Source of the DNA: Mesorhizobium sp. M3A.F.Ca.ET.080.04.2.1
GTDB taxonomy: Bacteria; Pseudomonadota; Alphaproteobacteria; Rhizobiales; Rhizobiaceae
DNA: 64,000 nucleotides
Assembly (NCBI RefSeq): GCF_003952525.1
Contig: NZ_CP034451.1
Coordinates: forward strand, 1,178,001-1,242,000
Direction of reading: 5' to 3'
Under the pieces are notes generated by a model. The model was not told the origin of the DNA and made no database searches. It was given only the letters and a program-made list of their open reading frames with translations. Below are positions 9,809 through 18,727 of the stretch, piece after piece. The first letter of the stretch is position 1; the number at the start of each line of letters is the position of its first letter. The position numbers and the translations under genes were made by a program.

Positions 9809-10444
9809 GTGGGCGCAGGCGTGGAAGCCGCAGACGCCAGGAACTGGTCCAGCCTGCTGATCGCGGCGGAGAAGGGCGACGCCGATGCCGTCGCCTCGGA
9901 ACTGGCGGCGGGCGCGGACATCAACCAGGCCGATGAAGACGGCTGGTCAAGCCTGCACCTTGCCGCCCACAACGGCCGCATCGAAGCGCTCGAAGCCCTG
10001 ATCGGCCATCCGGCGGTCGACGTCAACACCAGGAACAAATGGAAGAGCACGCCGCTCAGTCTGGCGGCGGCCAGGGGCCATCTCGCCTGCATCCTGGCGC
10101 TGGTGAAGCATCCGAGGATCGATATCGATGCGCGCGCCGATTATTACGGCCGCACGCCGCTGATCGAGGCGGCACGCAACGGACATCTCGATATCGTCAA
10201 GCTGCTGGTCGAGCATGGCGCCGACGTCAACCTGGCCGACAAGACGGGCCGCAACAGCGCGCTCATCGAGGCCATCAAGGGAAGGCATCACGCGGTCGCG
10301 GACTATCTGCTGGCGACCCGCAAGGTGAACTTCCTCAACAAGGACATGCGGCTCAACGCGTTGATCTGGGCCGGCAGCGCGCGGGACGCCGAGCTGATCG
10401 AGAAGCTGGACGCCGCGATCCACAGTTTCTTCGAGGGCAAGTGA
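9809..10444 (+). CDS. Ankyrin-repeat protein
   Basis: A 211-residue protein built of about five ankyrin repeats, for example DGWSSLHLAAHNGRIEALEALI, KSTPLSLAAARGHLACILALV and GRTPLIEAARNGHLDIVKLLVEHGADVNLAD. No signal peptide, so probably a cytoplasmic protein-protein interaction scaffold. GTG start at 9809 has GGGGG about nine bases upstream; a second GTG lies 12 bases further in. Partner unknown. Confidence 0.85.
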   Translation: MGAGVEAADARNWSSLLIAAEKGDADAVASELAAGADINQADEDGWSSLHLAAHNGRIEALEALIGHPAVDVNTRNKWKSTPLSLAAARGHLACILALVKHPRIDIDARADYYGRTPLIEAARNGHLDIVKLLVEHGADVNLADKTGRNSALIEAIKGRHHAVADYLLATRKVNFLNKDMRLNALIWAGSARDAELIEKLDAAIHSFFEGK

Positions 10445-10455
10445 GCGCCGGCGCC

Positions 10456-10609
10456 AATCTCCCTCCTCGAGGGGGAGATGTCGCCGAAGGCGACAGGAGG
10501 GATCCCTGCGCCTGAAGCGCCAGCCTCCATCTGGCGCAATAGACCGAGCCCAGTCGAACCGACCCCCTCTGGCCGCTTCGCGGCCATCTCCCCGTCGAGG
10601 CGGGAGATT
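10456..10609. repeat. REP-like palindrome pair
   Basis: Inverted palindromes (AATCTCCCTCCTCGAGGGGG at left, CCCGTCGAGGCGGGAGATT at right) separated by a spacer containing CGAGCCCAGTCGAACCGACC. The same spacer type recurs at 12974-13119. Confidence 0.75.
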
Positions 10610-10620
10610 CGCCGCCTGCC

Positions 10621-12905
10621 TCACCCGGTGCCGGTGCCGGACCGCAGCGCTTCGCGCTCCTCGTCGTCGCGGCGCAGGCGCGCGTCGGAGATCAGCATCA
10701 CCGGGCACGGGCAGCGCTGCAGCACGCCGCTCGTCGTCTCGCCGAAGATGAGCTCCTCGCCCGGCCGCCGCGCCACGCCCATGACGATCAGCGCCACGTT
10801 CCGGCCGGCCTGGCGGGCGATGGCATCGGCGGCGGCGGCCTTGCTGCGGATGGCGGTCTCGATCTCGACGCCGTAGCGGTCGGCGAGCGCGACGATGTCC
10901 TTCAGCACGGCCTCCCGGCGGCGATGCGAGACCGTGTCGCGCAGCTCATCGCGACCGACCCGCGCGACACGAGCATCTTGACCGGGGCGCCGGTGACGGC
11001 GGCGATGGCAAGCGCCAGCTCGGCGCCGCGGCGGGCGACCGAGGTGCCGTTGACCGGCACCAGGATGCGGCCTGACCGGGGGCCGAGCCTCGGCATGTGC
11101 CGGCCGGCGCCGGCCGGCTTCAGCACCAGGCAGAGCGGGCCGTCGAAGGCGCCGGCGACGTCGTTCAGCCGGCGCGAGAAGCTGCCCTTGGAGGTCACGG
11201 CGCGGCCGAGACCGATGAGCAGCATGCCGTAGCCCTTGCGCGCCTCCTTGGCGACGGTCTCGGGCGAGAGCTGGACCTCGTGGCGGCGGCGGGTCAGCGG
11301 CGCCTCGCGCACCGGTTCCTCGTTGGCCTGCTTTGCCGCCTCGCGTCCCTCCTCAGCGCCCTTCTCCACTTCGTCGAGATGCGCCGCCTCGCCAGGGTCG
11401 GCTTCGCTTTCGCCGCTGGCATGCAGCACCGTCGTCGGCTTGCCGGCGCCGATCACGCCGGCAAGGTAGGCGGCGAAGCGGCCGACCACGCCCTCGTCGA
11501 CCACCACCAGCAGCCGCTCCAGACTGGCGATGAAGCCGCGCTGGTCGATCTCCTCGCGCTCCAGCCGCTTCTTCTCCAGCTCGCCCATCGGCAGGCGCCC
11601 CAGCGCCCAGCGCAGCGTCGGCGGCATGGCCAAAGTGGTGATGACGGCCATGGTGACGATCATGGTGAAGAGGTTGTGCGAGAGCACGCCGATCGACAGG
11701 CCGATCGAGGCGACGATCACCTCGGTCGAGCCGCGCGCGTTCATGCCGCAGCCGACGGCGATGCCCTCGGCGCGAGTCATGCCGGCGGCCTCGGCGCCGA
11801 TGAAGGCGCCGCCGAACTTGCCGATGCTGGCGATCGCTACAAGCGCCAGCGTGAGCAGCGCCAGCTGCGGATCCATCAACACGGTGAGGTCGGCCGAAAG
11901 ACCGGCAACGCCGAAGAACACCGGCATGAAGAGCGCGGTGATCACCCCGCGCAGCTGGCCCTCGATGTGACGCGACAGGATCGGCGACTCGCCGACCAAT
12001 ATGCCGGCGACGAAGGCGCCGAGCACGGTGTGGACGCCGATCAGGTCGGTGATCAGCGCCATCGCGCCCATGATGGCGAGGATGACGGTGACGACCGCAT
12101 ATTCCGAGCGAAACGTATCGTTGGTCCAGCGGATGGCATCGAAGACGATGCGGCGGCCGAGGGTGAAGGAAAAACCCATGAAGGCGGCAACGCCGGCCAG
12201 CGTGAAGGCGAGGCCGCCCAGCTCGATGCGGCCATGCGTGGCGATGCCGATGGTGATGGCGATGATCACCCAGCCGATCGTGTCCTCGATGATGGCGGAG
12301 GAGACGATGATCTGACCGAGGTCGCGGCGCATGAAGTTCATCTCGCGCACCACCATGGCGACGATCTTGACCGAGGAGATCGACAGCGCGGTGCCGAGGA
12401 ACAGGCCGGCGACGATGCGCTCGCTGCCGGTGGCGAGCAGGGAGGCCGGCATGAACTGCGCCGCCACGAAGCCGAGCCCGAACGGCACGGCAACGCCGGT
12501 GGCGGAAATGGAGAAGCAGGCGCGGCCGACGCGGCGCACCAGCCGAAGATCCGTCTCCATGCCGGTGAGCAGCAGCAGCATCAGCACGCCGAGCTGGGCG
12601 ATGGCGTTGATCATCGATTTCTGCGCGGCATCGCCGGCAAACACCAGCCGCTCGGCCGCCGGCCACAGCCAGCCGAGCAGCGAGGGTCCGAGCAGGATGC
12701 CGCCGATCAGCTGCCCCATCACCGCCGGCTGTCCGAGCCGCTCCAGCAATTCGCCGATGCCGCGGCCGACAAGCAGCAACAGGATGATCTCCAGGACGAA
12801 GATGCCCTCGCTCGACATCCCTTTCTTCTCGGCCGCCCAGGCGACTGCCGGCATGAGCGCGAGTACGGCGGCCGCAAGCGCGAGCGTCCATCGCCGATTG
12901 AGCAT
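10621..12905 (-). pseudogene. Na+/H+ antiporter (CPA2/KefB-like) with USP domain, frameshifted
   Basis: Signal-like N-terminus (MLNRRWTLALAAAVLALMPAVAWAA), then about 12 membrane segments with CPA2 features such as PAVMGQLIGGILLGPSLLG and the STEVIVASIGLSIG region. A cytoplasmic part with a universal-stress-protein-like domain follows (SGRILVPVNGTSVARRGAELA). The frame breaks around 10959-10961, where a run of three G on the coding strand would need to be four to give VGRDELRDTVSHRRREAVLKD. The second frame then supplies the USP end ALIVMGVARRPGEELIFGE to 10621. A homopolymer change suggests a sequencing error or recent deletion. Upstream in-frame starts at 12944 are possible. Confidence 0.85.
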
Positions 12906-12973
12906 GAAGGACAATATCTGCACCCCTCGATTATGCCCCGCCATAACGGTTTCGCACATGCATCGGCTGCAGC

Positions 12974-13119
12974 GCAATCTCCCCTCTCGAGGGGGGAGAT
13001 GTCGCCGAAGGCGACAGAGCGGGTCGCCGCGCGTTGAGCGCCGGCGCTTTCTACAGGCCGAGCCCAGTCGAACCGACCCCCTCTGCCCTGCCGGGCATCT
13101 CCCCTCAAGGAGGGAGATC
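12974..13119. repeat. REP-like palindrome pair
   Basis: AATCTCCCCTCTCGAGGGGG with the CGCCGAAGGCGACAGAG arm, then a spacer with CCGAGCCCAGTCGAACCGAC, then the inverted GCCCTGCCGGGCATCTCCCC copy. Lies between the antiporter and a 68-codon gene. Confidence 0.75.
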
Positions 13120-13213
13120 GCCACAATTCGATTCAAATACCACCGCCCATCTTTGCTTCCCGGTAAAGCGACTCGCGCATGTTTCGCGCACGGCGGGCGA
13201 TAAGGAGAAGCTA

Positions 13214-13420
13214 ATGAAGAGCGACTTTGCCGCTGCGCACCTGCACCTCGACAGGGCCTGCCATTATCTGCGCGGCGACGATGAAACCAGCCGCGCCGCG
13301 CTCGAGGCGCTGGACCTCGTGATCGAGGCGGTGGCGGCCGCCCAATACTCCCGGCCCGAGGCCGAGGTGCTGCCGTTTCCGAGGGGAGCGAAGCGGGAAA
13401 TGCCGCCCATGGCATCCTGA
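13214..13420 (+). CDS. Small helical hypothetical protein
   Basis: 68 residues, mostly alpha-helical in appearance (LHLDRACHYLRGDDETSRAALEALDLVIEAV), no signal peptide or membrane segment. TAAGGAGAAGCTA before the ATG is a strong ribosome binding site and decides this start against the long upstream frame that runs through the repeat. No family recognised. Confidence 0.7.
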   Translation: MKSDFAAAHLHLDRACHYLRGDDETSRAALEALDLVIEAVAAAQYSRPEAEVLPFPRGAKREMPPMAS

Positions 13421-13514
13421 CCTATCCGCCTGAAAGGGCGGAAACATTTTAGCCGGCCACACATTGTGCTATAAGGGGTGTGGCCGGCTGGCCGGCCTTG
13501 CGTTCGGGAGGCGC

Positions 13515-14255
13515 ATGGCGGGGATGTCCCAGGTCCACAACGTCAAGCCAGTGGAGACCGGCGCGGCGCCGCGCGGCTCCGATGCGTTCGCGCTGAAGCT
13601 GACCTCCTCCGAATTCGCAACCACCATGTCGCATTTCCATCGCGCCGAAATCGCGCGCATGGCCGGCTGGCGCGACCGACTCGACCGCACCAGCAACTGG
13701 GCGATCACCGTGGTGGCGGCGATGCTTTCGGTGTCGCTGTCGACGCCGAACGCCCATCACGGCGTGCTCCTCTTCGCCATGCTCTTGATCACGCTGCTGT
13801 TGTGGATCGAGGCGCGGCGCTACCGCTTCTTCGACGTCTATCGCGCCAGGGTGCGCCAGTTCGAGCGCTATTATTTCGCGCAGATCTTCTCGCCGCAGCC
13901 GGACTATGCCTCCAACTGGCTGGCCATCGTCGGCGAAGGCCTGCGCTCGCCGCGCTTCCTCATCTCGCAGCGCGCGGCGCTGATCAGGCGGCTGCGGCGC
14001 AACTACATCTTCATGTACACGATCCTGATGCTTGCCTGGGTGCTGAAGATCACCACGCCAAGCCTGACGCATGACGGTGCGCCCGTCGGCTTCGGCGCCT
14101 CGCTGCTCGATACGCTGAAGGTGGCGACGCTCGGTCCCATTCCCGGTGCCGTCGTGGTATGCGCCGTCCTGGCCTTCTATCTGGCGATGGTTGCCGCCGC
14201 CTTCCTGGTCCGCGCCGACGACGGCGAGCTCTCGCACGGCAACGTGCATGTGTAA
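13515..14255 (+). CDS. DUF2270 family membrane protein
   Basis: About 246 residues from the ATG at 13515, which has GGGAGG just before it; ATG at 13524 is an alternative. The segment SSEFATTMSHFHRAEIARMAGWRDRLDRTSNWAIT followed by two hydrophobic helices and the EARRYRFFDVYRARVRQFERYYFAQIF stretch is characteristic of DUF2270. Further membrane segments occur near residues 170-190 and 215-240. Function of the family is unknown. Confidence 0.8.
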   Translation: MAGMSQVHNVKPVETGAAPRGSDAFALKLTSSEFATTMSHFHRAEIARMAGWRDRLDRTSNWAITVVAAMLSVSLSTPNAHHGVLLFAMLLITLLLWIEARRYRFFDVYRARVRQFERYYFAQIFSPQPDYASNWLAIVGEGLRSPRFLISQRAALIRRLRRNYIFMYTILMLAWVLKITTPSLTHDGAPVGFGASLLDTLKVATLGPIPGAVVVCAVLAFYLAMVAAAFLVRADDGELSHGNVHV

Positions 14256-14272
14256 GGACGCTGCCGCCGCGC

Positions 14273-15649
14273 TCACAGTCCCGGCGGCCTGACGAAGCCG
14301 TCGGTCAGACGCGCCAGCGCCTTGGCGGCTGCCAGCAGCTTCATGTCCGAGTGGCGGCGGCCGACGAGCTGGGCGCCGATCGGCAGGCCCTCCCGGTCGA
14401 GGCCGATCGGAATGACGACGGCCGGATGTCCTGTCAAGTTGAAGCGACAGGCATGGGCGAGCGCGCTCCAGTAAGGCGTCTCGACACCATCGACGGGGAT
14501 CGGCGCTCCCGTCTCGCGATGGCGGAAGGCGGTGCACATCATTGCCGGGCAGACGAGAACGTCCCAGTCGTCGAAGAAGCGCTCCCAGGCGAGGATGAAT
14601 TCATCGCGCCGGTTGAGCGCGGCGAGATAGGCCGGCAGCGACGGCGAGGCCTCGCCCGGCGACCGGAAGGCCTGCGAGTACCAGGTGATGAAATCGGAGA
14701 ACAGCGCCCGCTCGGCGGCGAAGTCATGGCCCGGCAAGGCCTGCGCCACGCGCGCGCCGCCAATGGCGGCAGCGTCGGCGAAGCCGGCGATCGCGTCGGC
14801 GATGTCGATCGCGACCGGGACGCCGGGAAAGGTCGCCGCCCAGGCGATCCGCAAGCTTTCGAGCGGCGGCTCCGGCGCCTCGTCCGTCGCCACCGGCGGC
14901 ACTTCGGTGTCGAAACCGTCGGCGCCGGCGATGATGCGGTGGGCCAGGATCAGATCGTCGACGTCACGGGCCAAAGGGCCGATGTCGAACAGCAGGCGGA
15001 AGCTGCGCGGCATGTCGGGCGGATCGGCGTAGCTGCCGGTGAGCGGCACGCTCGCCTGCGTCGGCTTGAAGCCATAGATGCCGGTGAGATGCGCCGGGGT
15101 CCTGATCGAGCCGCCGGCATCGCTGCCGATCTCGAGCGGCGCCAGGCCGGCAGCAACCGCCGCGGCGGCGCCGCCGCTCGAGCCGCCCGGCGTGCGCGTG
15201 ACATCCCACGGATTGCAGGTGCGGCCGAAGATCGGGTTGGCGGTCTGCAGGTCGCGCAGCCTCGGCGGCACGTTGGTCTTGCCGATGATGATGGCGCCCG
15301 CCTTGCGCAGCCTGGCGGCAATGGTGCTGTCGGTCGTCGGCACATGGTCGGCGAAGGCCTCCAGCCCGACCGTGGTGCGCATGCCGGCGGTGGCGTGGCC
15401 GTCCTTCAGCGTGACCGGGACGCCGTGCAGCGGCCCGACGGCATCGCCGCGTGCGATCGCCCTGTCGGCGGCCTTGGCGCCGGCACGGGCGGCCTCCTCG
15501 TCGAGCGTGACGATGGCATTGAGGAGCGGATTGACCATTTCAATGCGGGCAAGCTGCGCCTCCATCGCCTCGCCGGCGCTGACCTGCCCGTCGCGGATCG
15601 CCGCCGCCAGCTGCATGGCGGTGAGGAAGGTGGTGTCGGGGTGGGCCAT
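14273..15649 (-). CDS. Amidase (amidase signature family)
   Basis: 458 residues. The amidase-signature catalytic triad is readable: Lys in VPVTLKDGHATAG, the cis-Ser in PGGSSGGAAAA, and the nucleophilic Ser in GSDAGGSIRTPA. Members hydrolyse amide bonds of small molecules; the natural substrate here is not clear. The start is set at the ATG with GGAGAACCAC upstream; the longer frame reads into the microsatellite. The gene is 18 bases from the convergent DUF2270 gene. The heptamer repeat array begins about 20 bases upstream of the start and could affect expression. Confidence 0.88.
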   Translation of the reverse strand: MAHPDTTFLTAMQLAAAIRDGQVSAGEAMEAQLARIEMVNPLLNAIVTLDEEAARAGAKAADRAIARGDAVGPLHGVPVTLKDGHATAGMRTTVGLEAFADHVPTTDSTIAARLRKAGAIIIGKTNVPPRLRDLQTANPIFGRTCNPWDVTRTPGGSSGGAAAAVAAGLAPLEIGSDAGGSIRTPAHLTGIYGFKPTQASVPLTGSYADPPDMPRSFRLLFDIGPLARDVDDLILAHRIIAGADGFDTEVPPVATDEAPEPPLESLRIAWAATFPGVPVAIDIADAIAGFADAAAIGGARVAQALPGHDFAAERALFSDFITWYSQAFRSPGEASPSLPAYLAALNRRDEFILAWERFFDDWDVLVCPAMMCTAFRHRETGAPIPVDGVETPYWSALAHACRFNLTGHPAVVIPIGLDREGLPIGAQLVGRRHSDMKLLAAAKALARLTDGFVRPPGL

Positions 15650-15668
15650 GTGGTTCTCCGGGAGGGAG

Positions 15669-15890
15669 TGGTGGTGTGGTGGATGGTGGTGAATGGTGGT
15701 GAATGGTGAGTGGTGGTGAATGGTCAATGGTGAATGGTGAATGGTGAATGGTGAATGGTGAGTAGTGAGTAGCGAGTAGCGATGTTCAGTTTGTCTTGAT
15801 GCCGTGCATTCACTATCTATTTTTCTTTTAACCATTTACCATTCACCATTCACCATTCACCACCATTCACCACTCACTACTCACTACTGC
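15669..15890. repeat. Inverted heptamer (ATGGTGA)n microsatellite
   Basis: Left arm 15669-15780 is built of TGGTGAA/TGGTGAG/TAGTGAG-type units; right arm 15831-15890 is the inverse (ACCATTCACCATTCACC...), with a 50-base AT-rich centre. The arms could pair as a long imperfect hairpin or extrude as a cruciform. The right arm reaches the 3' end of the sulfotransferase gene and the left arm the 5' region of the amidase gene. Confidence 0.85.
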
Positions 15891-15895
15891 CTACA

Positions 15896-16498
15896 CTACT
15901 GCCTACTCATCGCCGCTCGAAACTCCCCCGTGCTGTTCCGGTTCGGATAGGGCTCGTCCGGCACGGGGACGCCGAGATGGGCGCAGAGCGGCTGCCAGCC
16001 GTCGCCGAGCTTGTGGACCAGCAGGCGCTCGGCCGGCACCGCATCGAGCACCGCCTCGACATTGGCCTCATAGGTGGCGATCGCATGCGCGCGGTCGTGC
16101 GGCCGGCCGCCGAAGACCTGTTTCGCAATGAGCGCAATGCCCAGCGACTCCTGGTCCTGACTGTCCTCGATCGACGGCAGGATCGTGTTTTGAAAGCTCT
16201 CCCACCAGCTTTCGGGCGAGCGCCAGGTGAGGATGACGCGCGCCTGAGGATAGGCTTCGATCAGCTCGCGCCAGTAATGGGCGGACGGCCAGTCGACACA
16301 GGATTTGTATCCGGCAAAGAGCTTGTCCCAGTCGGGCGCGGCGCCCTTGGCGAGCGCCCGCCAGAGCCGCTTCTGCTCCTCGTTCGCCATCACCTCCGAC
16401 ATGTGATGGCATGGCCCGAAGCCGAGCATCGTCAGCGCCTCGCGCATCGAATCCGTGCCCGTGCGGCCGAAGCCCGTTCCAATCACCCTCATCGACAT
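15896..16498 (-). CDS. Sulfotransferase-family protein
   Basis: 200 residues. The N-terminal GTGFGRTGTDSMREAL is a PAPS-binding P-loop-like motif (5'-PSB) and RVILTWRSPESWWESF is the second cofactor region, placing it among sulfotransferases of the Sulfotransfer_4 type. The acceptor is unknown. The stop codon is at the edge of the heptamer repeat, so the last residues may vary between strains. The upstream region is occupied by the 60-bp tandem repeat. Confidence 0.82.
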   Translation of the reverse strand: MSMRVIGTGFGRTGTDSMREALTMLGFGPCHHMSEVMANEEQKRLWRALAKGAAPDWDKLFAGYKSCVDWPSAHYWRELIEAYPQARVILTWRSPESWWESFQNTILPSIEDSQDQESLGIALIAKQVFGGRPHDRAHAIATYEANVEAVLDAVPAERLLVHKLGDGWQPLCAHLGVPVPDEPYPNRNSTGEFRAAMSRQ

Positions 16499-16560
16499 TT
16501 TCTCCCCTACGCCTGCTTTTCCTTGTCATGCATTTCCTGACGGAAAAGCGCTGCGCACTT

Positions 16561-16754
16561 TTCCTGGAATTGCTTGGCTTTGTTTCTTCGCAATTCCGGA
16601 CGGAAAACCGTTGCGCACTTTTCCTGGAATTGCTTGGCTTTGTTTCTTCGCAATTCCGGACGGAAAACCGCTGCGCACTTTTCCTGGAATTGCTTGGCTT
16701 TGTTTCTTCGCAATTCCGGACGGAAAACCGCTGCGCACTTTTCCTGGAATTGCT
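16561..16754. repeat. 60-bp tandem repeat, 3.2 copies, with internal palindrome
   Basis: Exact period of 60 bases: units at 16561-16620, 16621-16680, 16681-16740 and a 14-base partial, differing only at single positions (TTGCGC versus CTGCGC). A diverged unit precedes them at about 16533. Each unit contains CAATTCC...GGAATTG arms around GGACGGAAAACCG. Related single copies are at 17789, 54434 and, in frame inside a gene, 56589. Confidence 0.9.
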
Positions 16755-16762
16755 TTAGGCGA

Positions 16763-17662
16763 TCATCCTCCCTGGACCACGAGCCGCAAGCGATTGCCCT
16801 CCGGATCGGCGGTGGCGACGGCGCCGCCTTCCCTTTTCATCGGCGCATTGGCCGCCTCCAGCCTCAGCGCCACGGCGGCAAGCTCCTGCTCCGAAGCGAG
16901 CTCGACGGTGAAGTGGTCGAGGCCGGCGGCGCCCGGCGGCGGTTCGCGCAGCTCGTCGCGCGCCCACACGTTGAAGGCCACCATATGCGGCCGGCGCGCG
17001 GTGCCGCAGTCGAACAGGCCGAAATTGCGCGACTGGATGTGCGGCCGCAAGCCCAGCACGCCGATGTAGAACGGCATCAAGGTCTCGGGCGAGCGCGCCC
17101 GCATATGGATGTGGCCGATGAAGGCGTCGTCGGCCATCTTCTGCTCGACATGGCCGGAATTGCCGAGGTCGCGCAGCAGGCCCGGAACATCCAGCGGTTC
17201 GATCCCGGAATGCGCGCTGCCGTCGGTGGCGATGAGCGAGACGCGGCCGTCGGCCGCCTCCTCCCTGCGCAGAAGACGCTGCGGCGTGTCGAAACAGATT
17301 TCGATGCCGTTGCCCGACGGGTCGGAGACGTAAAGCGACTCCGAAATAAGATGATCCTGGGCGCTGAAGCGGAGGCCCGACGCCTTGAGGCGGGCGGCGA
17401 CATGGGCGAGATCGCGGCGGCTCGTGACATGGATGGCGACGTGAAAGAGATCGCGCGACTTCTGCGGCAGGACCGTGTCCGCTCCGGCGTGGAGGACGAT
17501 CAGCGTCCGGCCGCCGGTGCCGAGCTCCGCCGTGCCGGCATCCTCGCCAACCAGCCCAAGACCAAGCGTGCCGCGCCAGACGATCAGGGCCGCCGGGATG
17601 TCGGTCACCTTGAGGTGGACCGGCCCGAGTCGGGTGGCCTGAGACAGCAATGCTTCGTCCAT
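16763..17662 (-). CDS. Two-domain VOC protein, catechol-2,3-dioxygenase-like
   Basis: 299 residues with two VOC modules in tandem, as in extradiol dioxygenases of the CatE type: first LGPVHLKVTDIPAALIVWRG...DPSGNGIEICFDTP, second IGHIHMRARSPETLMPFYIGVLGL...GLDHFTVELAS. Candidate iron ligands are the His residues of VHLK and HIHM. The family cleaves aromatic rings next to diols, but the substrate cannot be assigned. It ends next to the 60-bp repeat and is transcribed toward the sulfotransferase gene. Confidence 0.8.
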   Translation of the reverse strand: MDEALLSQATRLGPVHLKVTDIPAALIVWRGTLGLGLVGEDAGTAELGTGGRTLIVLHAGADTVLPQKSRDLFHVAIHVTSRRDLAHVAARLKASGLRFSAQDHLISESLYVSDPSGNGIEICFDTPQRLLRREEAADGRVSLIATDGSAHSGIEPLDVPGLLRDLGNSGHVEQKMADDAFIGHIHMRARSPETLMPFYIGVLGLRPHIQSRNFGLFDCGTARRPHMVAFNVWARDELREPPPGAAGLDHFTVELASEQELAAVALRLEAANAPMKREGGAVATADPEGNRLRLVVQGG

Positions 17663-17788
17663 CGTCGCCTGTCCGATTGCGGCCGATTCATATTAGTCGC
17701 GAATGATATTTCTGTCTTGCGTCAAGTTCGGGTTGACCCCTCTCGGGCGGGCGGCAACTATGGCGGCAGGCTATTTGTCTTCACGCCA

Positions 17789-17826
17789 TTTCGGACGGAA
17801 ACCGCCGCGCGGTTTCGTCCGGAATT
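17789..17826. repeat. Palindrome related to the 60-bp unit
   Basis: CGGACGGAAACCGC and GCGGTTTCGTCCG form a nearly continuous 13-bp stem with one bulged base. The GGACGGAAA core matches the 60-bp tandem unit. It precedes a small gene at 17851 and could be transcribed as a hairpin. Confidence 0.65.
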
Positions 17827-17850
17827 GCTTGAGCTTCAGGAGGAGATCAC

Positions 17851-18150
17851 ATGGACGAGACCGACCACTGGCGCAACATGGCGAGCGCGCCGAGGGACGG
17901 CAGCCGCATCCTGGTCACGGTGCGCTCGTCCGAGCAGGGACCGGCCGAGGTCGACATGGCCTACTGGTCGCGCGCCGACCAGTTCGGCGCGGAAGGCTGG
18001 CGGGCGTCCGACTCCTCGCCGGGCCGCATCGTCGAGTATGCCGAGCCGGAGCTCAGATGCTGGATGCCGCTGCCCTCGGCCGGGAGAGGAGCGATGCCCA
18101 GCCCCTGGGAAGGCGACGACGTGCCGCTGCTGGATGGGTCTGGGATTTAG
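17851..18150 (+). CDS. Hypothetical protein, Trp/Pro-rich (DUF551-like)
   Basis: 99 residues, no signal or membrane segment. The opening DHWRNMASAPRDGSRILVTVR resembles the start of DUF551-type proteins (a W-x-PxDGxxVLV pattern, often phage-linked), and a later WMPLP repeats the theme. AGGAGGAGATCAC before ATG strongly supports the start. The assignment is tentative. Confidence 0.65.
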   Translation: MDETDHWRNMASAPRDGSRILVTVRSSEQGPAEVDMAYWSRADQFGAEGWRASDSSPGRIVEYAEPELRCWMPLPSAGRGAMPSPWEGDDVPLLDGSGI

Positions 18151-18188
18151 TCTTTCGTTGGCGATTGGCGAAAGCGGCCGTGACGGCT

Positions 18189-18237
18189 GATCTCCCTCCT
18201 TGAGGGGGAGATGGCCGGCAGGCCAGAGGGGGGCGCC
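18189..18237. repeat. Left REP palindrome of DUF559 element 2
   Basis: GATCTCCCTCCTTGAGGGGG followed by AGATGGCCGGCAGGCCAGAG and GGGCGCCGTAGAGTA. The GCCGTAGAGTA tail is shared with element 3 at the same position relative to the DUF559 start. Confidence 0.85.
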
Positions 18238-18286
18238 GTAGAGTAAAAACCTCGGCGAAGGCCCTCGGGCTCAAACGGCTCCAGCG

Positions 18287-18621
18287 ATGACCCATACTCC
18301 TCTACCGCCGCGACACCGCGCCAATGCGAAATCGATGCATCGCGTCATGACTGTTGGAGAACTGAAGCTCTGGAACGAGCTTCGTGCACATCAGCGGGCT
18401 ATATCGTCGACTTCGCTTGCCCGGAGAAAAGGCTGCTTGTCGAGGTCGACGGTTCTCAGCATGGCGATGGCGGTGTTGCCAAGGCCGATGCACTGCGGAC
18501 GAGACGTCTGGCAGAGGATGGCTGGACCGTCTTGCGGTTCTGGAACGACGAGGTGATCCGCGACGTCGACAATGTCTGCCAGCACATTGTTATCGTCGCG
18601 GGATTGGCTGATCCGACCTGA
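18287..18621 (+). pseudogene. DUF559 gene, degenerate (element 2)
   Basis: Begins MTHTPLPPRHRANAKSMHRV and aligns with the gene at 23232, but about 38 bases are missing after ELRAHQ (near 18396), removing the FRRQFPV segment and shifting the frame. Past the deletion the homologous reading resumes in another frame as GYIVDFACPEKRLLVEVDGSQH and ends DEVIRDVDNVCQHIVIVAGL at TGA 18619-18621. The catalytic motif is intact but no longer joined to the N-terminus, so the copy is almost certainly dead. The palindromes on both sides remain. Confidence 0.85.
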
Positions 18622-18633
18622 GAGGCTGGCGGG

Positions 18634-18696
18634 ACAGCGCCCCCTCTGTCCTGCCGGACATCTCCCCCACTACTAGGCCACTACTAGGGGGGAGAT
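18634..18696. repeat. Right REP palindrome of DUF559 element 2
   Basis: Inverted relative to 18189-18237: GGCGGGACAGCGCCCCCTCT, then TGTCCTGCCGGACATCTCCC. The hairpin loop carries a small local duplication (ACTACTAGGCCACTACTAGG). The GGCGGGACAGC flank recurs at 23611, 31587, 48545 and 58530. Confidence 0.85.
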
Positions 18697-18727
18697 TGGC
18701 TGTCTCGTCTGTCTCGCCAAGTCGCCC

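Noticed and set aside
11097..13037. A 646-residue open frame on the plus strand
   Set aside because: It is antisense to the antiporter gene, which has clear membrane and USP motifs. The plus-strand product is Asp/Glu/Gly/His/Arg-rich without domains, a typical high-GC shadow frame.
15669..15890. Heptamer array considered as CRISPR or origin iterons
   Set aside because: Units are only 7 bases, degenerate and in inverted arms, with no replication gene nearby.
16561..16754. Possible CRISPR array from the regular 60-bp repeats
   Set aside because: The units are contiguous with no unique spacers and no cas genes; it is a simple tandem repeat of a palindromic element.
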